Of a stretch of DNA of 41,461 nucleotides, positions 15,972 through 23,926 are shown piece by piece. The stretch is from CBDUXT01 sp965371245 (GTDB lineage: Bacteria > Planctomycetota > Phycisphaerae > UBA1845), in assembly GCA_965371245.1 (NCBI GenBank), contig CBDUXT010000052.1, positions 1 to 41,461 of the forward strand, given 5' to 3'. The notes beneath the pieces are model-generated. The model saw only the letters and a list, made by a program, of their open reading frames with translations. It had not been told where the DNA came from and did no database searches. A program made the position numbers and the translations under genes. Each line of letters starts with the position of its first letter. Positions within the stretch are counted from its first letter, which is position 1.

Positions 15972-18017
15972 CTACGCGCCGTCGCTATCGTCCACGACCG
16001 CCACGACGTTGACCGCGAGCGTCGCCAGTTGCCGACGCGCGCGCACGGCGTCGCGCCGTCCCCTCCGACCCGATGTGACCACGAGAATCACCTCGTCGGT
16101 GAGCGCGGCGATCGCCAGCGCATCGCTCCCGTGCCCCACGGGTGGCGCCGCAACGATCACGTCGTCAAACCCTTCGAAGAGTGAGAAGAACCTGACCTGC
16201 GCGTGCCAATCGGAAAGGAGATGGGCGAACCCGGTCTCAGACCGGCCGATCGGCAGGATGACCAGGCGATCCGACGCCGGTGGGAGGATATCCTCACGCG
16301 TCATCGACCCATCCAGCCACCCGGCCAGTCCGACCACGCTATCCTCTACCGACGCATCCTTGGCACGCACCTGTTGGCTGTTCGCATCGATGAACAGGAC
16401 ACGCCAACCCCGAGCGGCCGCGCGCCGCGCGAGGCCGAACGCCAGCGAAGATCGACCGCTCGTTGCGGATGCGGCGGTTACGGTACGGCTTCGTGCGACA
16501 CACGTCGCCACGGGGCGCTCGACCAACCCGCCGTGGCGGAGGAGCGCAAGGCGCCCGGCGTCCACCATGGGCAGGGTCAGGCCTTCGCATGCCGGCATGC
16601 GTGCGTAGCCGGCGACGTTGAATCCCAGCGCTTGGGCCAGTCGTTGCGGATCGCGAAACGAGCGCCCGGCGCGCTGCCGGACAAAGGCGAGACTCAACCC
16701 CAAGAGAAGACCGGCCACGCCGATGGCGGCCATGTATCGCGGTCGAGGGTCGATGTTGGGCATCGTCGGCGCCGTCGCGGATCGTTGGATCGCAACTTCA
16801 AGCCGCCGGCTTTCTTCCAACCTTACGTCGCGAACGCCTTGTCTGATCCGACCCAGGTCGCTCTCGATCCGCTGCCCCTGATCGTCAAGTGTCGCCAGTC
16901 GGCGGCTTTGTCCCCATGCGATCTCGCGTTGACGCTCAAGCGCGTCCAGCTCGGCGACGACGACCTCCTGCGTGACCGCGAGGTCGCCAAGCGTTTTCTC
17001 AAAGGTCTCGATGGTGTCTGCCAGGAAGGGCTTGCGCAGCGCCTCTTCGCGGATCCGGACGCGGCGCTGCAACAGGGTGATGCGGTCGAGCCGCTCGCGC
17101 ACCTCGGGATGAGAGGGCAGGCGACCGAGTCGTTCGTCCTGAGATGTCGCTCGCACAAGGCGATCGATCGCGCTGTGCAGACGGATGAGATCGCGATCCT
17201 TATGCCAGAACGCGTCCAACTCCTCCGGGACGTGTGCTACCGTGCCTTGCTGGTGGAGGGCCGACCGAAGCGCATCGCTGCGCGACTCGGCCAACGCGCG
17301 CTCTCCGGCGATGTCCGACAGCCGCTCACGGAGTGTTCCGATGCGGGTATCGAGTGTTTGCGTCGATTCACCCGGTGCCACGCCTCCGGCAGCGTAGACC
17401 TCTTCACGCCGAACAGCCAGGGTGACCAGCCGAGCCGATAGGTCGCGCTCCTCGTCCGTCAGGGTTTCTACGATTCGCGCCCGGCGGTCTTCAACCTGCC
17501 GCTCACGTTGGGCTAGATATTCCGCCACGACGGCGTTGACCATGGCGGCCATGGCGCGTGCGCGGTCCCCCGTCATGGAGACCTCGATGAGCTGCGTACC
17601 GGCGACGGGCGTGATTTCGAGACGTTCAGTCAACGTGGCCAGCGGATCGGCCGGCGCGTCCGCCGTTTGTCCTCGAGACGCCTCGGCCGCCGCGCGAAGA
17701 ACATTCGGGTGGGAAAGGTTGGTCGCCTCGGTCGCTACCTCTTGCTGGAAGGGTGCCACACCCATGGCGTAGGCGGACGAACCGGCCGTGCCCAACGGCG
17801 TGACACGCACGGTGGCGCTCACTCGATACATCGGGCGGACGGCGAACCAGATCACACCGCACGTCAAGGCCGAAACCATCAGGCAAATCAGGATCGGCGC
17901 CGGCCAGAGACGCTCGCAAAAAGGAGATCGGAGCGCGGCACCGGAAGGTGACGCGAGATACGTCAAGCCCGTTGCCGCCGGCGTCCCGGCCATCAGCATG
18001 CTTTCAGATTGTGCCAT
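15972..18017 (-). CDS. Polysaccharide chain-length protein with degenerate BY-kinase domain
   Basis: Inner-membrane protein of about 681 residues of the Wzz/GumC type with a C-terminal MinD/BY-kinase-like domain; such proteins control export of exopolysaccharide. A first membrane helix (ILICLMVSALTCGVIWFAV) is followed by the Wzz core, a long periplasmic coiled coil rich in Arg/Glu, and a second helix (YMAAIGVAGLLLGLSLAFV). The cytoplasmic domain has VTAASATSGRSSLAFGLARRA where Walker A should have GKS/T, with arginine in place of lysine, then the Walker A'-like VLFIDAN. No tyrosine cluster exists at the C-terminus. It may therefore bind nucleotide poorly and not autophosphorylate. ATG 18017 has GGGGGA upstream. 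No Wzx, Wzy or glycosyltransferase cluster is adjacent. Confidence 0.8.
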   Translation of the reverse strand: MAQSESMLMAGTPAATGLTYLASPSGAALRSPFCERLWPAPILICLMVSALTCGVIWFAVRPMYRVSATVRVTPLGTAGSSAYAMGVAPFQQEVATEATNLSHPNVLRAAAEASRGQTADAPADPLATLTERLEITPVAGTQLIEVSMTGDRARAMAAMVNAVVAEYLAQRERQVEDRRARIVETLTDEERDLSARLVTLAVRREEVYAAGGVAPGESTQTLDTRIGTLRERLSDIAGERALAESRSDALRSALHQQGTVAHVPEELDAFWHKDRDLIRLHSAIDRLVRATSQDERLGRLPSHPEVRERLDRITLLQRRVRIREEALRKPFLADTIETFEKTLGDLAVTQEVVVAELDALERQREIAWGQSRRLATLDDQGQRIESDLGRIRQGVRDVRLEESRRLEVAIQRSATAPTMPNIDPRPRYMAAIGVAGLLLGLSLAFVRQRAGRSFRDPQRLAQALGFNVAGYARMPACEGLTLPMVDAGRLALLRHGGLVERPVATCVARSRTVTAASATSGRSSLAFGLARRAAARGWRVLFIDANSQQVRAKDASVEDSVVGLAGWLDGSMTREDILPPASDRLVILPIGRSETGFAHLLSDWHAQVRFFSLFEGFDDVIVAAPPVGHGSDALAIAALTDEVILVVTSGRRGRRDAVRARRQLATLAVNVVAVVDDSDGA

Positions 18018-18104
18018 CTGCTCTTCCCCCTTCGGCGTCGCGCGCTGACACACCGAGGCTCGGTGTATCCGTCCCATAAGAGTGCGCTTAAGAAGTCTTC
18101 TTGC

Positions 18105-18170
18105 GAGCCGCGCCCGTGAGCACGCGGTCTGAGTTTCCCACGGAAGACCGCTCCCTTACGGTCGCGGCTC
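18105..18170. repeat. Family B inverted repeat, copy 2
   Basis: GAGCCGCGCCCGTGAG at the left and CTTACGGTCGCGGCTC at the right form imperfect arms; an inner CGGTCT/AGACCG pair extends the stem. It lies upstream of the chain-length gene. Confidence 0.7.
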
Positions 18171-18298
18171 GGATGGCAGAGACCCTTTCTCAGACACGCC
18201 CCGCGCGGCGACGATTCCGGCAGGCGTACGGGCCGCGCGGCTATCAAGACTCTAGCGCCGCGGGCGGGTGAGTCAAAGGACGGAAGGGTCGCGGGCGA

Positions 18299-18646
18299 TC
18301 ACTCGCCGCTGGTGTCGCTCGCGCGATACTTGATGACGCGAACCCGCTCAATGGTTACCAGACCCTCTTGAACCATCTCATCGACATGCACCAGCAGTTC
18401 GTCGATTTTTTCCTCGCTATCGACGATCTCGATGACCATGGGCAGATCCTCCGACAGCCGAAGGATCTTGGCCGTGTGCAGCCGGCTCGTCGCGCCGAAG
18501 CCCATCGGGCCGCGCAACACAGTCGCGCCGGCGAGGTGAAGCTCGCGCGCCTTCAGCACGATCGCTTCATACAGCGGGCGCCCATGCCAGCGGTCGCTCT
18601 CTCCGACAAAAACGCGAAGCAGGTAGCCGTCTTCGGGGATCTTCAT
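18299..18646 (-). CDS. PII-like DUF190 protein
   Basis: A 115-residue cytoplasmic protein with the DUF190 fold, related to PII signalling proteins: YLLRVFVGESDRWHGRPLYEAIVLKARE, GATVLRGPMGFGA, then LPMVIEIVDSEEKIDELL and a final strand IERVRVIKY. DUF190 genes often sit next to crcB fluoride channels, as here, with only 5 bases between crcB's stop and this ATG. It is presumed to regulate or sense for the transporter, but its ligand is not established. Confidence 0.88.
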   Translation of the reverse strand: MKIPEDGYLLRVFVGESDRWHGRPLYEAIVLKARELHLAGATVLRGPMGFGATSRLHTAKILRLSEDLPMVIEIVDSEEKIDELLVHVDEMVQEGLVTIERVRVIKYRASDTSGE

Positions 18647-18651
18647 GGTTG

Positions 18652-19038
18652 TCAGACTCCGAACCAGCGCTCGCAGACGCGATACCCCAGCCACACGGCC
18701 GCCAACCCCAACCCGTTGGTGACGGCCAGGTTGCAAAGCGCTCCGCGAAGCTGACCCGCGCTGACCAGTGCGAAGGTCTCCAGACCGAAGGTCGAAAAGG
18801 TGGTGTAGCCGCCGAGCAAGCCCACGAGAAGGGCGACGCGCAACTCCTCGCGAACCAGGTGCGGACCGGCGAATCGGGCCGCGGCGGCCCCAATCAACAG
18901 ACAGCCCGAGACGTTCACGACCAGCGTCCCCAGCGGAAACGTGGTGGTGACAAGCTTTTGGCCCCAGCCACCGACCAGGTAGCGCAGGACGGCCCCTGTT
19001 CCGCCGCCGATCGCGATCAAGGCGATTTTTAGTGCCAA
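18652..19038 (-). CDS. crcB: Fluoride ion channel CrcB/Fluc
   Basis: Small dual-topology membrane protein that exports toxic fluoride. Four membrane helices are clear, and the family motifs are intact: GGGTGAVLRYLVG, FPLGTLVVNVSGCLLIG with the pore asparagine, and the phenylalanine-box segment GGYTTFSTFGLET. With a TTG start at 19038 the product has 128 residues, normal for the family; an earlier GTG would add about 45 residues of unrelated sequence. No fluoride (crcB-motif) riboswitch could be found upstream. It is cotranscribed with the DUF190 gene. Confidence 0.9.
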   Translation of the reverse strand: MALKIALIAIGGGTGAVLRYLVGGWGQKLVTTTFPLGTLVVNVSGCLLIGAAAARFAGPHLVREELRVALLVGLLGGYTTFSTFGLETFALVSAGQLRGALCNLAVTNGLGLAAVWLGYRVCERWFGV

Positions 19039-19300
19039 ATGGACAATCCCCGCAGCGCCGCACCGGTGTCCGCGTGGCTTCTGCGGCTCGGCGACACCCA
19101 AGAAAACCCGCGCCGCCTCACGCCGGCGCGTTGCGTATCCGTCGGAATCGTACCGCGCGCGTCCGATAGAAACCACCCGAATCGCGCGGCTTCATGCCCC
19201 CTGGACCGCGAATCATGGGCCGCTGGCCACCTGCGTAAAGGCCGCTTTTCGCGCAACCGACATTCCTGTAGAGCCCATCGTCGCTTTGCGGAGACCCTTG

Positions 19301-20239
19301 ATGTCCGACCAGACAAGCACCTCGCTTCAGGAAGCAAAGGAGCGCCTGGACGAATGGCGCCGGCGCAGCGCCGAGCTGCCCAAGCTGCGCGACAAGCTTG
19401 CCGGCGAAGAGTACCGCCTCGGCGCGCTCGAGGGATGTTGCGAGCAGATCGAATCGGAGATCGCGGAACTCGATTCGGCGACCCTGGCCGGCTTCGTGGC
19501 GTGGCTCTCCGGAGGCAAAGAGAAGAGGCTCACCGAGCGCCGAGAAGAGTCCCATGCCCTCAAACAGCAGTGCGATGAGTGTGCCGCCAACGTCGAGGCG
19601 CTCGTGAAGGAAGTCGAAGCGATGACGGGGCGGATCGCCGACATGGAGGGCGCCAAGGAGGCGTTCGAGGCGCTCTGGGAACAAACGGAACAGCAGGTCC
19701 TTGCAGCGGGGGGCGAGGCCGCACACCAGCTGCAACAGCTAGTGGCGGATTCGGATGCGGTCGAAGCGCAACAGCGCGTGCTCGAACGCACCATCCAGAC
19801 CGGCGAACACGTTCTCGATCGACTGCACGTTATGAACAAGGCGCTGGGTCGCGCCCGTTCCAAGCTGACCAACTTCAACCCACTCGGTGTCATCGGCGCC
19901 GCCGCGACGAGCGCCATCAGTCGCAAGGGGGCGTCCGCCGCGATCAGTCGCGTTCGGCAGGGGCTCGAGCAATTCGCCGAGCACCTGGGCGCCGTGGACC
20001 TTAGCGAAGTGAGCGAACTGGACATGGACATCATCCGGCTGCGAGCCGCGATCGAGGGGCAGCAAACGGAGATGGGAGGCGCCTGGGCGAGCAACCCGCT
20101 CTGTGACATGAGCGTGACGCTACCCGTCATGGAGCTGGTGCAAACCGTGATCGGGCACCTCAAGAGCAAGCTCGACCAGAAAGCTGATCGCACGGCCGAC
20201 ATCGAGAGCCGCCGCGCGAAGCTGATCGAGGGCGCGTGA
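19301..20239 (+). CDS. Coiled-coil protein of unknown function
   Basis: A 312-residue, highly charged helical protein without signal peptide. Residues 5-175 are predicted coiled coil by eye (runs of E, K, R, Q with leucine spacing, e.g. EAKERLDEWRRRSAEL, ALKQQCDECAANVEALVKEVEAM). A short glycine/alanine-rich stretch, PLGVIGAAATSAIS, follows at about 198-212, then more helices. I recognise no family. A GGAG site precedes ATG 19301. It stands alone between crcB and the TatD-like gene and may be a cytoplasmic structural protein. Confidence 0.75.
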   Translation: MSDQTSTSLQEAKERLDEWRRRSAELPKLRDKLAGEEYRLGALEGCCEQIESEIAELDSATLAGFVAWLSGGKEKRLTERREESHALKQQCDECAANVEALVKEVEAMTGRIADMEGAKEAFEALWEQTEQQVLAAGGEAAHQLQQLVADSDAVEAQQRVLERTIQTGEHVLDRLHVMNKALGRARSKLTNFNPLGVIGAAATSAISRKGASAAISRVRQGLEQFAEHLGAVDLSEVSELDMDIIRLRAAIEGQQTEMGGAWASNPLCDMSVTLPVMELVQTVIGHLKSKLDQKADRTADIESRRAKLIEGA

Positions 20240-20423
20240 GCACGGGTTGGCGCCGACGGATCCCTCCAACGCACTGCGATCATCTCCACTGCCCGAACCG
20301 CACGGCTGAACTCGGTCAATGGCTGCTGCTATCTGGGGCATCGGTGACAAGACCCGGTCGGCGCGATAGGATGGACGGTGATGAGGCCACAAGAGGGCCT
20401 ACGCAAAGGTCAAGATACCGCCC

Positions 20424-21254
20424 ATGTACTACGTCGATCCACACATTCACATGGTCTCGCGAACCACGGACGACTACGTGCGCATGGCCCGCGCTGGGTG
20501 TGTGGCCGTCTCCGAGCCGGCGTTTTGGGCCGGGTTCGATCGCGGGTCGGCCGAGGCGTTTGCCGATTACTTCCGCCAGCTCACCGAGTATGAGCGCAGC
20601 CGCGCCGCCCAGTTCGGCATCCACCACATGTCCTGGCTGTGCATCAACGCCAAGGAGGCCGACAATGTCGCGCTCTCTCGCGAGGTCATCTCGATCATCC
20701 CGGAGTTTCTCGATCGACCCGGCGTGCTGGGCATCGGTGAGATCGGGCTGAACAAGAACACGAAAAACGAGGTGACGATCTTCGAGGAGCAGGTCGAGCT
20801 GGCCATGAAGACCGACGAACTGATCCTCGTTCACACCCCGCACCTTCAGGACAAGTACAAGGGCACGCGGATGATCATCGACGTGCTGAACTCCGACTCC
20901 CGCGTGCGACCCGAGCGCGTGCTGATCGACCACGTCGAGGAACACACGATCAAGCCGGCGCTGGACGCGGGCTTTTGGGTGGGGATGACGCTCTACCCCG
21001 TCACCAAGTGTACGCCGAGCCGCGCGATCGACATGATCGAGCGATTCGGCCCGGACCGCATGATGGCCAACAGCGCCGGCGACTGGGGAAAAAGCAACCC
21101 GATGAACATGCCCGACCTGATCCGCGAGCTGCGAGCCCGCGGGCACGACGGCTGCGAAATCCACCGCATGGTCTACGAAAACCCGCTACGCTTCATGATG
21201 CAGGCCAAACGCTTCGATTTTGAGCCGCCATTGCCGGTGTCAAGGGCAAGCTGA
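20424..21254 (+). CDS. TatD-family metal hydrolase, EboB-like
   Basis: Cytoplasmic amidohydrolase-fold enzyme of 276 residues. Metal ligands fit the TatD pattern: HIH in VDPHIHM, glutamate in GIGEIGLN, histidine in LVHTPH, histidine in LIDHVEE, and aspartate in SAGDWG. The start MYYVDPHIHMVSRTTDDY and the EPAFW and KEADN motifs match the EboB subgroup found in ebo clusters for export of small prenylated metabolites. None of the usual ebo partners (prenyltransferase, dehydroquinate-synthase-like, EboE/F) is adjacent, so its role here is uncertain. It is convergent with the restriction-modification genes, only about 30 bases away. Confidence 0.85.
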   Translation: MYYVDPHIHMVSRTTDDYVRMARAGCVAVSEPAFWAGFDRGSAEAFADYFRQLTEYERSRAAQFGIHHMSWLCINAKEADNVALSREVISIIPEFLDRPGVLGIGEIGLNKNTKNEVTIFEEQVELAMKTDELILVHTPHLQDKYKGTRMIIDVLNSDSRVRPERVLIDHVEEHTIKPALDAGFWVGMTLYPVTKCTPSRAIDMIERFGPDRMMANSAGDWGKSNPMNMPDLIRELRARGHDGCEIHRMVYENPLRFMMQAKRFDFEPPLPVSRAS

Positions 21255-21284
21255 GGGGGACGAAGGTCAAGGCTCCCAATTCGT

Positions 21285-23039
21285 TCAGCGAACGTTGTAC
21301 GTGAACAGGGACTGTTGCGAGACTTGAGCTGACCGTCGTTCTCGCCTGTTCGCAGAAATCGTCGGCACGTCGTCCTGGACGGAGTCACCAAGCTCGTACA
21401 TCGCCGTCAGGTGGACAATCTCGGGATCTGTCCTTGCCCAGCGCCGACCTGCCTGAGCGCTGCTGATGAGCCGTTCGACGGTCTCGATCGCCCGGGCCTT
21501 GACCTTTGGCAAGACCCACCATGGGTACGGCATTCGCTCGAAGTCTTTGCTCTGGATGTTCCGCGTGTGATTGATCACGCTCTTGAGAATGCGATTCGCA
21601 AGCGGCGACAATAGCCATCCGATGACAAAATGCAGCTCAGAGCGAGGAGTCTCATCCAGGACAAAGGCACATGGCGCGCCGCTGTCGAGAATGTAGCCGG
21701 GTGGCAAGTATCGCGGAACGAATCGCGACGCCACGAGCTGCCAAGTTATTGCCTCCCTACCGAAGAATGGCTGTCCCCCGACCCCTCGCAGATACCAGTT
21801 CCCTTTCCGTTTGTACGTCAGCACGGCATCGCCGTCATCTTTCCAGTAGATCGCGTGAGTTGGGGGCGAGTAGACAATTCGCCCGTTCGCCTTGTTATAG
21901 GGTAGATAGTCCGGATGCGGAAGGCGCACGGTGACAGGATTCCCCCGGCGCTCAACGGCCACGCGCCGGTCCGTGTCTCCGCGCCGCGCCGCTTCTGCAA
22001 GCTCGGCGATCTTTCTCGGCGACAGTTTGTTCAGCCTCGCCCTTTCGAGTTCGTACACGACAGTCACGGGAGCTTCGCGGAAGCGGAAGTCATAAAGCTC
22101 TTCCACTGTGTTTTCTGGTGAGATCTCTCGTACGAAGAACTCGTTCTTGCCGGTCGTCATCCCGCTTGAGGCGACAAACAGATCACCAAGTAATGGTCCG
22201 CGGAAGACTTTCGCAATCTCCGGCGTAATGCCCCAAGACAGGTTCGGCGTCGCTTCTATGTCAGTTCGCTTCAGCTCTTGCCCAAAGCGATGGACCTCAC
22301 CGTTTCCGCGCTCATGGATGTAGTCGAGCACCAGCATCGGGTAGGTGGTTTCCTCCGAAAACTCCTTGAGCTCGTGCAGTGTCACTATTCCGCTGTGCAT
22401 CAGATAATTGCGCAGTCCGGTCATGGTTGAAATTGTGAGCATTGAATCGCTGCAGATAAAAACAAGCCTGCCGCCCGGTCGCAGCAATTCAATGCAGGCA
22501 ATCGTGAAGAACGCATATGTCTCTTTCTTGATCTTGCAGCCAAGCCGCCTGCCCAGCAATGCGTCGAGTGTATCTTCGATCTCCGGGTCAAAGGATCCTC
22601 CGAACGGTGGATTCCCCACGATCAGATCGAACGACCGCCGCAGTAGACCGCCTCCACCGCCGTTGCACGCGGCAGCCTTGCGCTCCAGAAATGAACGAAA
22701 AAAGTCCGCTTGGAGTAAATCGCAGCTAAGCCCGAGCGTTCGCATCTCCGGTTGGGACGGCAGCGCTGCCCGAGCAGCCGCGAGCAGGTTCTCGTCGATC
22801 TCGACGCCCACCAGGCTGACCGGCGGCTCATCCGTGAAGGCTCCGTCCGATGCAGACCGGCGGTCGGTAAAGCTATCCATTATGGCGCGAATGAAAGAAC
22901 CATCGCCGCAAGACGGTTCCAGAACCCGCTTCACGCCGCCAAGGTCAAGCGATCGGACGATCTGGCGCGCAAGGCTGGTCGGCGTCAGGAACTGACCCCT
23001 TTGACGCTTTTCGCATCTATCGAGCTTGCGTTGTCTCAT
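21285..23039 (-). CDS. Type II N6-adenine DNA methyltransferase
   Basis: A 584-residue modification enzyme. Motif I (VLEPSCGDGSFI, residues 39-50) binds S-adenosylmethionine and the catalytic motif IV is GNPPFGG (142-148); this I-to-IV order with NPPF marks an N6-adenine methyltransferase, probably of the gamma class. GQFLTPTSLARQIV is the usual motif X-like start. The C-terminal part (residues 290-560) should hold the target recognition domain (SSGMTTGKNEFF, PYWW-like DFERMPYPWWVLP). The start overlaps the end of the endonuclease gene by 4 bases (ATGA), so the pair is translationally coupled. Base composition is visibly poorer in GC than in the neighbours, suggesting acquisition by transfer. 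The recognition site cannot be read from sequence. Confidence 0.9.
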   Translation of the reverse strand: MRQRKLDRCEKRQRGQFLTPTSLARQIVRSLDLGGVKRVLEPSCGDGSFIRAIMDSFTDRRSASDGAFTDEPPVSLVGVEIDENLLAAARAALPSQPEMRTLGLSCDLLQADFFRSFLERKAAACNGGGGGLLRRSFDLIVGNPPFGGSFDPEIEDTLDALLGRRLGCKIKKETYAFFTIACIELLRPGGRLVFICSDSMLTISTMTGLRNYLMHSGIVTLHELKEFSEETTYPMLVLDYIHERGNGEVHRFGQELKRTDIEATPNLSWGITPEIAKVFRGPLLGDLFVASSGMTTGKNEFFVREISPENTVEELYDFRFREAPVTVVYELERARLNKLSPRKIAELAEAARRGDTDRRVAVERRGNPVTVRLPHPDYLPYNKANGRIVYSPPTHAIYWKDDGDAVLTYKRKGNWYLRGVGGQPFFGREAITWQLVASRFVPRYLPPGYILDSGAPCAFVLDETPRSELHFVIGWLLSPLANRILKSVINHTRNIQSKDFERMPYPWWVLPKVKARAIETVERLISSAQAGRRWARTDPEIVHLTAMYELGDSVQDDVPTISANRRERRSAQVSQQSLFTYNVR

Positions 23040-23737
23040 GGCACGAAAGTCATCTCGGACTGATCGACTACAAACGGCTTGTTCGTGAAGCCCTCAAACA
23101 GTTTCTTCTGTCTATGAAGCCGTTGCCGCCGGTTCGCAAACAGCGACCTCACTCCTTGCTCAAACCGCGTGAACAGACTCTCAACCTTCTCGGCGATTGG
23201 CCGCTTCTGCGGACTGTAACCCGAGTCGTGGGCGTCATAGAAGTCCTTCTCTCGCAGCATGATCTGTCCAGGCCCAGCGTCGAAAGTGATGAAGTCTGTC
23301 CAATCGAGTAGATCGACGAGAAACACTTTGTGGGTGATCGTCTCTGCGAGATCGAACTTGATGATCAGGAGATGGTATGAGTCGATCCAGAAATGGAAGA
23401 TGTAATCGAGCAACTTCTGCATCGAGACCAGGTTCGGTTGACCGTTCATGCCCTGTTCACCGGACTTGATGTTGACCGGGTTGAAGATACCGCCGGAGTG
23501 TACCCAGACATCACCCATCGACCGCTTCCTCGGCGATCCGTCTGGTTTGCCCTCCTGTCGCGTGTCCAGATGGACCTTCAAGAGCGCCGTCGTCCGATCA
23601 TCAACGTAGTCCGCCATCCTGTGGCCGGGCTCCTTGCCGCTAACGAGTTCGGCGAACCCCGCGTCTTGGACGTGGGCAGTCCAATGCTCGTTGGTAAGCC
23701 GAACGATCTTGTTTTGCATAGCTCGGTCAAGAGCCAT
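23036..23737 (-). CDS. Putative type II restriction endonuclease
   Basis: A 233-residue cytoplasmic protein assigned mainly by context: it precedes and overlaps the methyltransferase gene by 4 bases. A possible PD-(D/E)XK-type site is GDVWV (D76) followed by PVNIKSGEQG (N89-I-K91), where asparagine takes the usual acidic position. The rest (FHFWIDSYHLLIIKFDL, FLVDLLDWTDFITFDAGPGQIML) alternates strands as in nuclease cores. ATG 23737 (MALDRAMQNKIV) is preferred to an upstream start whose extra residues look random. It would cut unmodified DNA at the site protected by its partner. The exact family was not recognised. Confidence 0.7.
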   Translation of the reverse strand: MALDRAMQNKIVRLTNEHWTAHVQDAGFAELVSGKEPGHRMADYVDDRTTALLKVHLDTRQEGKPDGSPRKRSMGDVWVHSGGIFNPVNIKSGEQGMNGQPNLVSMQKLLDYIFHFWIDSYHLLIIKFDLAETITHKVFLVDLLDWTDFITFDAGPGQIMLREKDFYDAHDSGYSPQKRPIAEKVESLFTRFEQGVRSLFANRRQRLHRQKKLFEGFTNKPFVVDQSEMTFVP

Positions 23738-23926
23738 GTTCGTTACTCCTGGCCCCGCCTGCGCGGTGGCGCCCCACGATAGCCTGGAGTCCATGGCATG
23801 GAAAGAGCGCAAACGATACCGGTCGGGCCGCGTGGCCGAGCCGCCTCCGGGCGCGGTGGCTCACGGTTTTCGTGCGGCATCGACCTCCGTCCCCGCGGAT
23901 CGCCAGGGGCTCGCACGGTCGCCGTG

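Noticed and set aside
16203..17441. Plus-strand open frame (412 codons) opposite the chain-length protein
   Set aside because: Antisense shadow of a protein with convincing Wzz and ATPase features.
19039..19176. Extended N-terminus and fluoride riboswitch for crcB
   Set aside because: The upstream extension does not look like CrcB, and the conserved crcB-motif elements were not found between 19039 and 19300.
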